Assembly (NCBI GenBank): GCA_963930645.1
Contig: OZ005657.1
Coordinates: 50,283,153-50,347,152, forward strand
Direction of reading: 5' to 3'
DNA length: 64,000 bases
Source: Salticus scenicus
Taxonomy: Eukaryota; Arthropoda; Arachnida; Araneae; Salticidae
The position numbers were made by a program, and so were the translations under genes. The notes under the pieces were generated by a model. That model was given only the letters and a program-made list of their open reading frames with translations. It did not search any database and was not told the DNA's origin. Shown piece by piece: positions 55,377-64,000 of this stretch; position 1 is the stretch's first letter; each line of letters opens with the position of its first letter.

Positions 55377-56090
55377 TCTAATTTAATGGTTTTTTTTTTT
55401 TTTTATGCACAGTACAGATGTTGGCGATTTAGCTTTTATACATTTCTAATGTTTTAAAATTTGTCAGTCGATGAGAAATTATATACACGTTGTGAGAATT
55501 CTAATATTATCTTGATTTTTCCATGGTCAAAGCATTTAATAACTTCTAGGTCTGGGCGATGTTGAAAATCTTACATCGCGATTAATAAGATATTACAAAT
55601 ATTTCACTTGGTATATGTTTTACTTCAATACCGATTATATTTTATAATGTGAAATTTAAAATATTTCTGAAAGTTATTTTTTCAAATGTTTTATTTTGAT
55701 AACATTTTTATATTCCATGAAATAGTTAAAAATTACTTAAATAAATCTATCTGGTAAAACTGTATAAATGGAAATGGAATAATTGGAAATGGAATTTATG
55801 GAATGTACTTATTGGAAAACGGAGTAAGTTTCAATCGATTTAGAGTTAAAATTAATATTATCAAGAATCGGCAGAAACTTCAATACGTTAAATCGACATT
55901 TCTCGATGAATCGGTTCATCGACCAGTCCTAGTAAAGTAATCTCCACTCCACATCACACATGCGCTTATTGAGAAACGTTTAAAAATTTATTTATTTATT
56001 TATTATTTTTTTTTAAACACAGGATGTTCCCTAAATAGACATACGAACTTAAAAAAAGTTATGCAGTTCTCAATTTTTTTGACGTGTCCT
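55377..56090. other. AT-rich stretch
   Basis: T tracts; no gene or family recognised. Confidence 0.4.
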
Positions 56091-56350
56091 ACTTCCCCTC
56101 GACCAGTGGCCAAGAGTTTCTGCTCTCTAAGCTTGTAGGTGAGAAGTGCCATGTTTGAACCCAGGTAAGCTCGCTGGCCGAGCTTCCGGTTTTCTCCGAA
56201 ACTAGCGTGAATACGGGCTAAGACCCCTTAGTAGGACCTCTACGGAGGAAATTCCATCTAAGGTTAGGTTAACAAAGCTTTAACGTTCCCTCCTCTACTA
56301 CACATCTGTACCTGATCTATCTCTTTTTAAAACCTGTATCTGTATTTACG
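56090..56350 (+). repeat. tRNA-derived SINE-like repeat, copy 1
   Basis: CAGTGGCCAAGAGTTTCTGC (A-box-like, class II tRNA style) and GTGCCATGTTTGAACCCAGG (B-box-like) about 40 bases apart, followed by a body GCTTCCGGTTTTCTCCGAAA ... GGACCTCTACGGAGG. The second copy is at 56660. Leu/Ser-type origin is inferred from the GGCCAAGAG/TTGCCGAGAGG word. Confidence 0.55.
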
Positions 56351-56659
56351 GGACACACTGTATATGCATTGCTATCATGCTATCAATAAAAAATTTAAAA
56401 CAACGACTACTAAAATTATTTTTTCAGCTGCATCCGAAAAAAAAAAAAAAAAAACACCGAACTCATCAGAAACGATTAATTTTTTAAGAAAGAAAGATTA
56501 CTTACTTTCATTAAAAATATTACTCAGATATTACATTCGTTAAAATATATTAATTTAAATTTTTATAAGAAATATTGAATTTATTTGTTGAATTTATATA
56601 TTGAATTTGTAAATTAAAATATTGAATTGAAGAATGTGGTTTCGAAATCTGTTCAGCAA

Positions 56660-56910
56660 TTAGGCTCTACCGGTTGCCGAGAGGATCTGCTCGCTCAATG
56701 CTTGAAGACGGAAGGTGCCGTGTTCGACCCTAGGATGCAATCGTAAGCCTAGCTGTTCGGTGTTTTCCACAGTTTTCTCCAAAGCTGGCGGGTTGGGACC
56801 TAGAAAACCTCCAAGGAGTGTAATCCACCATTAACGTTGTCAATAAGTTTTTATCGACATAACCGCAACTATTGTGTACCAGCTAAAACAGCTTAAGCAA
56901 TTCATTTATT
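56660..56910 (+). repeat. tRNA-derived SINE-like repeat, copy 2
   Basis: CCGGTTGCCGAGAGGATCTG (A box) and GTGCCGTGTTCGACCCTAGG (B box), then TTTTCTCCAAAGCTGGCGGG and a tail CGACATAACCGCAACTATTG. Another copy of the tail word (AACATAACCGCAATCATTTC) occurs near 57070. Confidence 0.6.
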
Positions 56911-58117
56911 TATTATTTTATGAAAAAGCGAAAAAAAAAATGTTTGAGAATTTTGTATTGGGGGGGGGGGGTTATTACATAACACTATAAATATTTTGTC
57001 AATTGAAAAGATATCAGGAGGGAAAAGGAGGGAAAAGGAGGGTCTTAACGTAGTCTATAGGCATTTATAAACATAACCGCAATCATTTCATAGCAACTAA
57101 ACCAGCCTATGCAATTCACTAATTTATTTGTTTATTTATTATTGTTTTGTAAAAAGAGAAAAAAAGTAATGTGAATTTTGTATGAGGGGATAAAGGGGAT
57201 AATAAAAAGTCGACACACGGCAACATACTTTAATGTTTTCACTCTATCCACAAACTTATTTCTCTTTTTACCAGATGAAGAATCGGGCAAAACTATTTTG
57301 ACTCGAAACAACTGATACGCTTTTTTTCTTCTTTTTTTTTTTGCAATTTGTGGTATTTGAAAACCAAGTTTTAATTCGTCTTCAACTAACATAACTTTTT
57401 TAGATATTTATTTTAATTTAAACTTTAAAAGATATGCGAAAAAAATGGGTTGTTTTGTTATTCTAGCATAATATTATTTGCATGGATGAATTGGAAAATT
57501 GTTTAGTTTAATTATAATTTTGTTTATTCTATTGCATCAATGAGATTTAAAAGTTTATTACTTTTCCAAGGTCAAGTTATATTATTGAAGTAAAAAAAAA
57601 AAAAAAAGTGCAACTGCACAAAATGCTATATAAAGAGTTATGGGTTCAGTAAGAGATTAATGGAGAAGCACTATTTAAAAACAAAAGGGGAAAAAAAAAG
57701 TTTAGCAGCTGAAAAAATTGAATCAGATCCTAGAATGTATGTCGTGTATTTAAAGTTGGATAAATAGGTTTATATTTATTTAGAACAGCTGTTAGAAAGC
57801 ACACACTCATTATAAATAGGTCGTGTGGACCATGTCAAAGTTAAATAAGCAGCAATAGTAATGTATCAAATATTAGCTATTTTTGTTTTACAGATGCAGG
57901 TTACAACAAAAAAAAATGCATTTGTATCTCTAGTGTCCTGTTTATAATTATTGTTCTTGTCTATAATTTGTTTTTAAAAAAATATTTTACTTACAGTGGA
58001 AGTTCTCTAAAAAGTCTTTCTCGATTAAGGGAACTCTTTGCCTATCCTCGCCGGCAACCAAAGATCATATTATTCTATGAAATTTGTTACGAGAATTACT
58101 ATTACCTAATATATGCA
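56911..58117. other. AT-rich stretch with G and A tracts
   Basis: G run at 56961-56970; three GGAGGGAAAA-type units at about 57017-57045; A tracts near 57592. No gene recognised. Confidence 0.4.
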
Positions 58118-58309
58118 CATACTCGCCAACCTAACCTGGAAGATTGTTAGTCACGCCTCTTTCCGCCTATATCTTCACACCAGTCTTTTTTTGAGTACTT
58201 TTCTTCTTATTTAATCGTAAATATATTTGAAGAGAATTACTCTAGAAATTAAGTGGTGTACAAAAAGGGGCGGAGACTAACAATCTTCCGGGTTAGGTTG
58301 ACAAGTATG
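58118..58309. mobile_element. Family A miniature element (AACCTAACC subtype)
   Basis: CATACTCGCCAACCTAACCT to GGGTTAGGTTGACAAGTATG; flanks TATGCA / TATACA. Confidence 0.85.
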
Positions 58310-58316
58310 TATACAA

Positions 58317-58514
58317 CATAACTAACAAGTTTTTAATTTATTCCGGAATGTTGTTAGTCCCGCCCTTTCTTTACACCGTAATATTTGTGGAAAAATTCAC
58401 TACAATATATCACTACGATTAAATATCAAGAAAATTATTCTAAAGATTACAGTGGGGAAAAAAAAGGGCGGGGCTAACAACATTCCGGAATAAATTGAAA
58501 CACTTGGCAGCTAT
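58317..58514. mobile_element. Family B miniature element
   Basis: CATAACTAACAAGTTTTTAA to TGAAACACTTGGCAGCTAT, CCCGCCC and GGGCGGGGCTAAC arms. It begins one base beyond the A duplication just upstream. Confidence 0.75.
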
Positions 58515-59144
58515 CTCTATATTTTTACATTCCGTTTTCACATTCAGTGAATTCACGAACATTCAATTTGTTGTTGTCTTACAATTTTTTTTTTTTTTAA
58601 TATTTCATATCGGAGCTAGAAAACGCGAAAAATGAACTAAATGCATTTTTTGGTGATGCTAATTTGCTCATATTATATATAACACGACAATCTAGCCAAA
58701 GGCAACAACCGCTTATTTTAATTGTTTTTGATATTTATATGTTTTTATGTAAAACGCTATTGGCAAGCATAGAATCATCTTATAATTTAATCTAGCTGGC
58801 ATCAGCAGTAAATGTTATTATTTTTATGCCTTTAAAGTAAGTGCTTGTTGAATAGAAATCCGATGCGATGAAGAAGTAGAACTAATAAAGGTAATTTTCC
58901 CCCCCCATTTGCATGTATTTTGTAATTTTGAATTATATAGTTGTATGTAAAAAATTGTTTAAATATTCTAAAATTTCTTTTTGGCATTTACAGATTGTTT
59001 AAGCCTTTATTTGCATAATTGAAATTTAAATTATTTAGTAATTATTTTAACTTACACACATCAATATATTTAATATTAATACATGTATTCATTTGAAAGA
59101 ATGTTATTTCAAAAGAGTGCATTGCAATTGAATAAGAATGATTT
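58515..59144. other. AT-rich stretch
   Basis: T tract near 58588; no gene or family recognised. Confidence 0.4.
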
Positions 59145-59374
59145 TTAACCCTTTGCGGCGCAAGACAATTAGGATCATTTAAATTATACTGCCACCGGAA
59201 TTCATGAACTAAATTAAACTAAAAGAAATTTTAAATTTTTAGGTTAAAAAAACCGGCCTTTTCTGATATGTTATAAACGTAATTTTTTGTTATAAAATTT
59301 CCGGGATGAATTTTTGTAGCTGGATCTTAAATTTTGCGTCCTCGCAGCGAGGACAGCGCGCGTTAAGGGGTTAA
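59145..59374. mobile_element. Family L element, best preserved
   Basis: TTAACCCTTTGCGGCGCAAG to GCGCGCGTTAAGGGGTTAA, TTAA at both ends (59145-59148, 59371-59374), palindrome GTCCTCGCAGCGAGGAC near the right end. Confidence 0.85.
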
Positions 59375-59484
59375 AGTTTTGTCGCATTTAATTTGTGGAA
59401 GATTTTATTTATTCTGTATGTAGTATAAAAATGAAAGGAAAACTAAACGGGGCGGGCGGGGCTACGTACTTGATCAGTTATTCC

Positions 59485-59718
59485 AGAGTTGCCAAGTTCC
59501 ATAATTTATTCCGGAGCACTTTTAATGCCGCCTCTATTTCACACTACTTAATCATAGTTGCCAACAATTCAATTTATTCCGAAGCATTTTTAGCCCCGCT
59601 TTTATTTTGCACCACTTTATTTATTAAATATTCTTTTATAATTTATAACTACGATAAAATAAGAAAAAAAATATTTCTCTTAAAATAAAAGTGATATGAG
59701 ATAAAGGCGGAACTAAAA
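59485..59718. mobile_element. Two B-type fragments in tandem
   Basis: CAGAGTTGCCAAGTTCC ... CACACTACTTAAT (about 59487-59553, left part only), then CATAGTTGCCAACAATTC ... AAAGGCGGAACTAAAAA (to 59718), lacking the outer right terminus. Confidence 0.6.
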
Positions 59719-59911
59719 AATGAAATAAGTGATAGAATGAGTAAAGAAAAAAGAAATAAGTGATAAGACTTTATATTTCTAACTGCACATTCTTAGAAAT
59801 GCAATTCAAACTTGGAAAAGTGAGTTTTAAGTCATGCCATTATTTAGGTAATAAATTTAAATGCAATGGTTCATAAATGAGTAATGTCTATTTTAAATGA
59901 CAAATTGCTAA

Positions 59912-59948
<37 letters not shown>

Positions 59949-60381
59949 AAAAGGTAAATTGAGTAGCTTCTGTCAGAAAATTCGAGTTCAAATATATACG
60001 TAGATATCCCCTTTTACTCTCAGAAATTGGTGTTAAGCTGAACTAATTGTTCCAGTTTTAAAGAAAAAAAAAAAAAAAAAAAAAAAAATCTCGGAAAAAA
60101 AATTAATGCTAAAATTAAAAGTTAAACAAGCTAACATCAATGTTTATTAGAAAACTGTTTTTTTTCTTTTTAAACTGAATATTAAGTAGATGGCTCTTAT
60201 TCACATTTAATAATTTCCGTTTGAAAAATAACAAATATCATGTTAAAGTCATTTTATGTTAAATAAACTCAATGAAACTTTGGACTTTTCTTACGGTTAA
60301 AACTAAATGTTTTAGCCATTGCGTTAACGTAATTAATGTTTTAGCCAAAGGCGAACCATTGCAAAGATATCTTATCACATT
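59719..60381. other. AT-rich stretch with A tracts
   Basis: A tracts at about 59914-59946 and 60062-60087. No gene recognised. Confidence 0.5.
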
Positions 60382-60572
60382 CATGGTTGTTAAAATTTAT
60401 TCCGGAATGATGTTAGTTCCGCCCTTTTTTGACACCGTAATCCCTGTAAGAATACTTTCTTCATTTTACAACTGCGATTAAATATGAAGAAATTTTATTC
60501 TAAAAAGATTACGGTGTGAGAAACAGGAGGGACTAACAACATTCCGGAATAACTTTAAAAAGTGGGCTCTAT
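60382..60572. mobile_element. Family B miniature element, diverged ends
   Basis: CATGGTTGTTAAAATTTATT ... CCGCCC and GGAGGGACTAACAACATTCC then GGGCTCTAT. The core is well preserved; the ends are poor. Confidence 0.6.
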
Positions 60573-60585
60573 AGATATTATACAG

Positions 60586-60689
60586 GATGTCCCAAAATTA
60601 CAACGACAAACTTTAAGAAAGATAGCGCATGTCATAAGGATCCAGAATTGTATAGGAACTCATGTCATTGTCAACAAACGTCATCTTAA
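60586..60689. repeat. Family F, left arm only
   Basis: ACAGGATGTCCCAAAATTAC ... GATCCAGAATTGTATAGGAA ... CAAACGTCATCTTAA matches an F arm (18773-19250) up to its TTAA, where the next C element begins. The other arm is missing. Confidence 0.5.
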
Positions 60690-61009
60690 CCCTTTCACAC
60701 TTTCGCGACCGCTGACGTAGATTCACGTCATTTGGAAATCTATAACGCCTCCAGTGGGCGTTTCTTTTGCAATTAATATGTTGCTATATTTCTTAAATAT
60801 ATTCCCTATATTCATATTTCTACAATCAAAATAACATGGATACAAATACTTTCAATAGAAAGACTATAATTATTATGTATATTGATATGTAAAATAAATA
60901 TGGATACAGAAAATCTTGTTTTGAAATAATTTAGCCGGAAAGGATAACGCCCACAGGCGGAACCTATACTATCAAAAAGGAAAAAAACATGCGGTCGCGA
61001 AAGTGTTAA
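60686..61009. mobile_element. Family C element, complete, TTAA both ends
   Basis: TTAACCCTTTCACACTTTCG to TGCGGTCGCGAAAGTGTTAA. Uninterrupted 324 bp. It sits exactly at the TTAA that ends the F arm. Confidence 0.8.
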
Positions 61010-61195
61010 GAACAGAGTGTTTTGGGGGTATTTTTAACAGATGTGGGCGTGGCTTTTAAATTTTGAATTTTTCACAAACTTATTTTTCGTGCAAATGATT
61101 AAATAAAAACGTATATATAGTAATGAAGTTGTCGATCGATGCTTTAAGCAGTGACTGTATTAATACGAATATTGAGCATGATTTTGTGAAGTACT

Positions 61196-61479
61196 TTAAC
61201 CTTTGCCAGCCCTAACGTTCTAAACTGTGTTGCCATATTGAGGGACTCATTTATTCAACTACTACCAGTAATTTTGAGGAGTGATATTTGTTATACATAA
61301 TGAAAAAGTAATCGTAAAAGTAGAAGAAAGAGTAGTAGAGAAGTAAAGAAAGAGTAGTAAAGTAGAAGAATCGTAGAAGAATCGCAACTGTTACATATTA
61401 AAATTAGTGGTGAGGATTGAATTAAAAAGTCTCTAAATTTGGCAGAGGAGTGAAATTAAACGAACCGGAAAAGGGTTAA
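61196..61479. mobile_element. TTAA-flanked element containing a P-like interior
   Basis: TTAACCTTTGCCAGCCC to GAACCGGAAAAGGGTTAA, with TGTGTTGCCATATTG ... CTCTAAATTTGGCAG inside, reminiscent of P ends. CCTTTGCC at TTAA resembles piggyBac-type termini. 43788 and 47600 hold partial relatives. A short AGAAGTAAAGAAAGAGTAGT repeat lies inside. Confidence 0.6.
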
Positions 61480-61481
61480 AA

Positions 61482-61553
61482 CGTATCATAGTTTTCTGCG
61501 TAAAATCCGCATGTCAGATAAATCAGTTTTATACCAGAAATTTTATCTAGCAA

Positions 61554-61585
<32 letters not shown>

Positions 61586-61685
61586 GTTATATTTCTACGG
61601 ACAAATACCTGCTAAAAATATAGATTAAACTAAAGTGTGAAACATGTTTATCTGACTTGCGGTGTGTACGCCGGAAGCTACGGTA
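61482..61685. mobile_element. Family H miniature element, copy 5
   Basis: GTATCATAGTTTTCTGCG, CCGCATGTCAGATAAATCAG and TTATCTGACTTGCGGTGTGT, GAAGCTACGGTAC. An A/G tract at about 61554-61586 interrupts the left arm. Confidence 0.6.
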
Positions 61686-61886
61686 CATTTTCCAATTTTT
61701 TAAGTCTTATGAAGCTGCATTGTGTAAGGAGTGAATGCTAAATTTTATGAATAAAATTAATGTTTAGCGGAGACGTTCTTTTACGCCTCTGTTTTCAACA
61801 AGGCACCTGGACTGTGGCACAACTAAATCCCTTCTTTAACGTTTTTATCAGCCTTCATTTTAGCAATTCTCAATTTCAATGTCAGA

Positions 61887-62368
61887 ACAACAATTTCCCG
61901 TGTATAATCCACATGTCAGATAAATCTGTCATAAACAGAAATTTTAATTCACAGAAAAAGCTATATTTTTTCGGAAGATACACTGCAAAGCAATTATAAC
62001 TTCGTCTGTTAATTTAAATTTCTGGTGTAAACAGAGCCTGATTAAGGGGGAAGCACACATTATCTCCGCTCTCACCGGAATATTTTTACAATTATTTTTT
62101 ACTTCATGTCATAGAAATTCCCCGCTTTGACGAGGAAATATTTTTTATAAAAAATGAACGGTGTAAAACAATCCAATTTGCTCACCGTTATTAGACACCA
62201 GAATTCTTTTAAAATAATTTTTAATGAGAATTTTCTGTTTATTATAGGAGGAAAGTATTTGTTAAAATATAACGGTGTAAGTATAAATAATGTGTGCTTC
62301 CCCCTTAATCAGGCTCTGGGTGTAGATCTGATTTTTTTCGCATGCGGATTATATATAGGAATGGCAAC
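61887..62368. mobile_element. Family H element split by hAT-like M
   Basis: Left part TCCCGTGTATAATCCACATG ... TTAAATTTCTGGTGTAAA, then the M copy, then GTGTAGATCTGATTTTTTTC then GCATGCGGATTATATATAGG. Confidence 0.6.
62032..62318. mobile_element. hAT-like miniature element M, copy 3
   Basis: 287 bp, CAGAGCCTGATTAAGGGGGA to CCCCCTTAATCAGGCTCTG, duplication GGTGTAAA / GGTGTAGA. Confidence 0.93.
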
Positions 62369-62703
62369 GGAAATCTGAAATATATCAAAGAAAAACCGAA
62401 AAAAATCTTCCAATAAGAAAAAAAAAAAAAAAACATTCTGCACGAAAAAAATTGTTTTTGTTTGAGTATTGGCTTTGGTTTAACCATCTCTACTTCTATC
62501 ACTATTTTTTTTTCCGCAAAAGGAAAAATTCAAGTACTTTAAGCATGTTTATTAGCTGCATAAGATATCAAAGGAATGAATTGTATTACAGTGCATTGAA
62601 CAATTTTGGCCTCATTATCAGTAAAAGAATTAATATGATTTTTTTCTTTCGCGCAAGGAAAAGTGTTTTCCGCCCTTTCACTTGAGTTGCAAGGAGTTCC
62701 ACT

Positions 62704-62875
62704 CAGTGTTGCCAGATTGGGGATTTTTGTTAGTCAGCAGTCACCAATAAATTTAAGAAGTGATATTTGATATAGATAATAGATGATTAATCTTCGAAGT
62801 GATTAAGCAACCGTCACAAATAATATTTAGTGGTGGAAATTGAATAAAAAAACAGTCCCCAATCTGGCAACACTG
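62704..62875. mobile_element. hAT-like miniature element P, copy 3
   Basis: CAGTGTTGCCAGATTGGGGA to CCCCAATCTGGCAACACTG; duplication GTTCCACT / GTTCCAGT. Confidence 0.92.
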
Positions 62876-62978
62876 GTTCCAGTAGCAAACACTCTTCCAA
62901 CTTCTCACATTTATGGCTAGCGTTAAACAAGATTCATTGCCTTACCTGCACAACTAAAGATTTACTTTAAATATAAAT

Positions 62979-63386
62979 CAGGGGTCGTACTCTCTGCCCT
63001 TTTTTTCAGGACACTTTCATGAAGGAGAAAATTAATTGCTGCCACTATTTTTATAAAATAATCTCTACCCTGTATAATCATTGCCCATTATAATATACCA
63101 CAAGCATACCAGCCAACCTAACCCGGAAGATTGTTAGTCCCGAATATTTCACACCAGTCTTATTTCAGAGTACGCTTTTTTTTTTTTTTTTTTTTTTTTT
63201 TTATCGTAAATATATTTGAAGAGAATTACTCTAAAAATTAAGTGGTGTACAAAAAAGGGCGGGAACTAACAATCTTCCGGGTTATGTTGGCGAGTATTCA
63301 CAAGTATTTCTGCATGAAAATAGTGTTAGCGAAAATTTCTTATCTCTGAGAGTGTCCTGAAAAAAGAGCGGAGAGTACGACCATTG
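62979..63386. mobile_element. Family I element split by an A element
   Basis: CAGGGGTCGTACTCTCTGCC to GCGGAGAGTACGACCATTG; TATAAAT repeated exactly on both sides. The A copy 63115-63298 sits in the middle. Confidence 0.85.
63115..63298. mobile_element. Family A element nested in I
   Basis: CATACCAGCCAACCTAACCC to GGGTTATGTTGGCGAGTATT, exact duplication CACAAG. T tract at about 63177-63202 in the left arm. Confidence 0.92.
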
Positions 63387-63401
63387 TATAAATGTATCCA
63401 C

Positions 63402-63403
63402 AG

Positions 63404-63435
<32 letters not shown>

Positions 63436-63460
63436 ACACATATATATATATACACAGATG
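63402..63460. repeat. (CA)n-(TA)n microsatellite
   Basis: About 27 bases of CA repeats from 63404, TACACACACA, then a TA run to about 63451. Confidence 0.95.
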
Positions 63461-63646
63461 CAAAGTAAAATCGCGAGAAGGTCTTTATCTCCGCAACTAC
63501 TGATCACAGTCATATACTTCCAGTTACACAATGCTTTAAAAAATGTCAGCATTTATGATATAGCATGTTTAAATTAAAAATTCAATTTTATGTAACTTAC
63601 AAAAACTAAAGGTTTTAACAAACACCACTCCATGTAGTCATATTTA

Positions 63647-63848
63647 CAGAGTTGTCAACTTTTATAATTTATTCTGGAGTATTTTTAGCTCCGCCTTCTT
63701 TACGCACCAGAATTTTGGTAAAATATTTTTCTCCAATATGAGTGACGACGATTATTACAAGAAGAAAATCATTCTTTAAAATTACTGGTATGAAAAGAAG
63801 GCGGAACTAACAATGCTCGAGAATAAGTTACAAAATTAGGAAACTCTG
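63647..63848. mobile_element. Family B2 miniature element
   Basis: CAGAGTTGTCAACTTTTATA to TACAAAATTAGGAAACTCTG; inner CGCACCAGAATTTTG / AAAATTACTGG. No matching flank duplication. Confidence 0.75.
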
Positions 63849-64000
63849 CCGATGTGTATGCTATAATCAATATATAAATGAATGCACAAAGTAGTATCAT
63901 GATACAAATAAATATACAAAAATGTAAACATAGCTCTTCAAGGGCGCAATACTTTTCAGAAGGATAAAAAGGCCCAAGATTTTGAAACATAGTATCCATA

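Overview
This is an AT-rich animal nuclear genome window. Dense short inverted-repeat transposons, Tc1 and piggyBac relics, tRNA-like elements, class II tRNA-like SINEs and long homopolymer and microsatellite tracts all point to a eukaryote, probably an arthropod. A spider or another arachnid is my guess, but nothing here proves it. I found no intact host protein-coding gene. Nearly all long open frames are short, low-complexity or lie inside repeats. The two protein families I recognise are both decayed transposases: a Tc1-like one on the minus strand (11571-12517) and a piggyBac-like one on the plus strand (44465-46389).

The window is essentially a graveyard of non-autonomous DNA transposons. 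The dominant group (called A, B and I here) has about forty copies of roughly 170-220 bp. Almost the whole length of each forms one long hairpin. They start with CA, end with TG, carry a GC-rich box (CCCCGCC / GGCGGGG) next to CACACC / GGTGTG, and have an inner ACTCTAAA box. Reading their flanks by eye gave 13 exact 6-bp target-site duplications and several of 6-7 bp with one mismatch, so one transposase type probably mobilised all of them. Other families are C and L (TTAA-flanked), M and P (hAT-like, 8-bp duplications), H, J, K (pogo/Tigger-like ends, TA), S (Tc1/mariner-like ends), F, and G (about 0.8-1.5 kb with CTTTCTTC-type ends).

Layout: 0-7 kb holds an incomplete element at the window edge, a charged-repeat coding relic (2.8-3.2 kb), and a six-element nest at 5249-7120. 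7.7-13 kb holds S, G, a C element with two insertions, and the Tc1 relic. 13.5-20 kb holds H, L, M and F copies in AT-rich DNA. 20.5-25.6 kb holds a mariner-like miniature element, a large foldback, tandem repeats split by a hAT miniature, and A copies. 26-31 kb is mostly unique AT-rich DNA with a second G copy. 31454-31932 is a near-perfect palindrome carrying one tRNA-like gene per arm. 32-38 kb is mostly unrecognised, with scattered A, B, C and H copies. 39421-40636 is a K element with two A copies inside. 42.0-42.4 kb is a CpG-rich patch that could be a host first exon or promoter. 43.8-46.4 kb is the piggyBac relic. 46.4-55.4 kb is a dense A/B/S/J field, including a three-level nest at 53158-54877. 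56-57 kb has two tRNA-derived SINE copies. 58-64 kb is another dense miniature-element field.

No genes work together here in the operon sense. The story is layered transposition, and the nesting gives a relative order: B before C and I; C before the TA element, the retroposon and later A/B copies; A before G before M. The A and M copies are the youngest.
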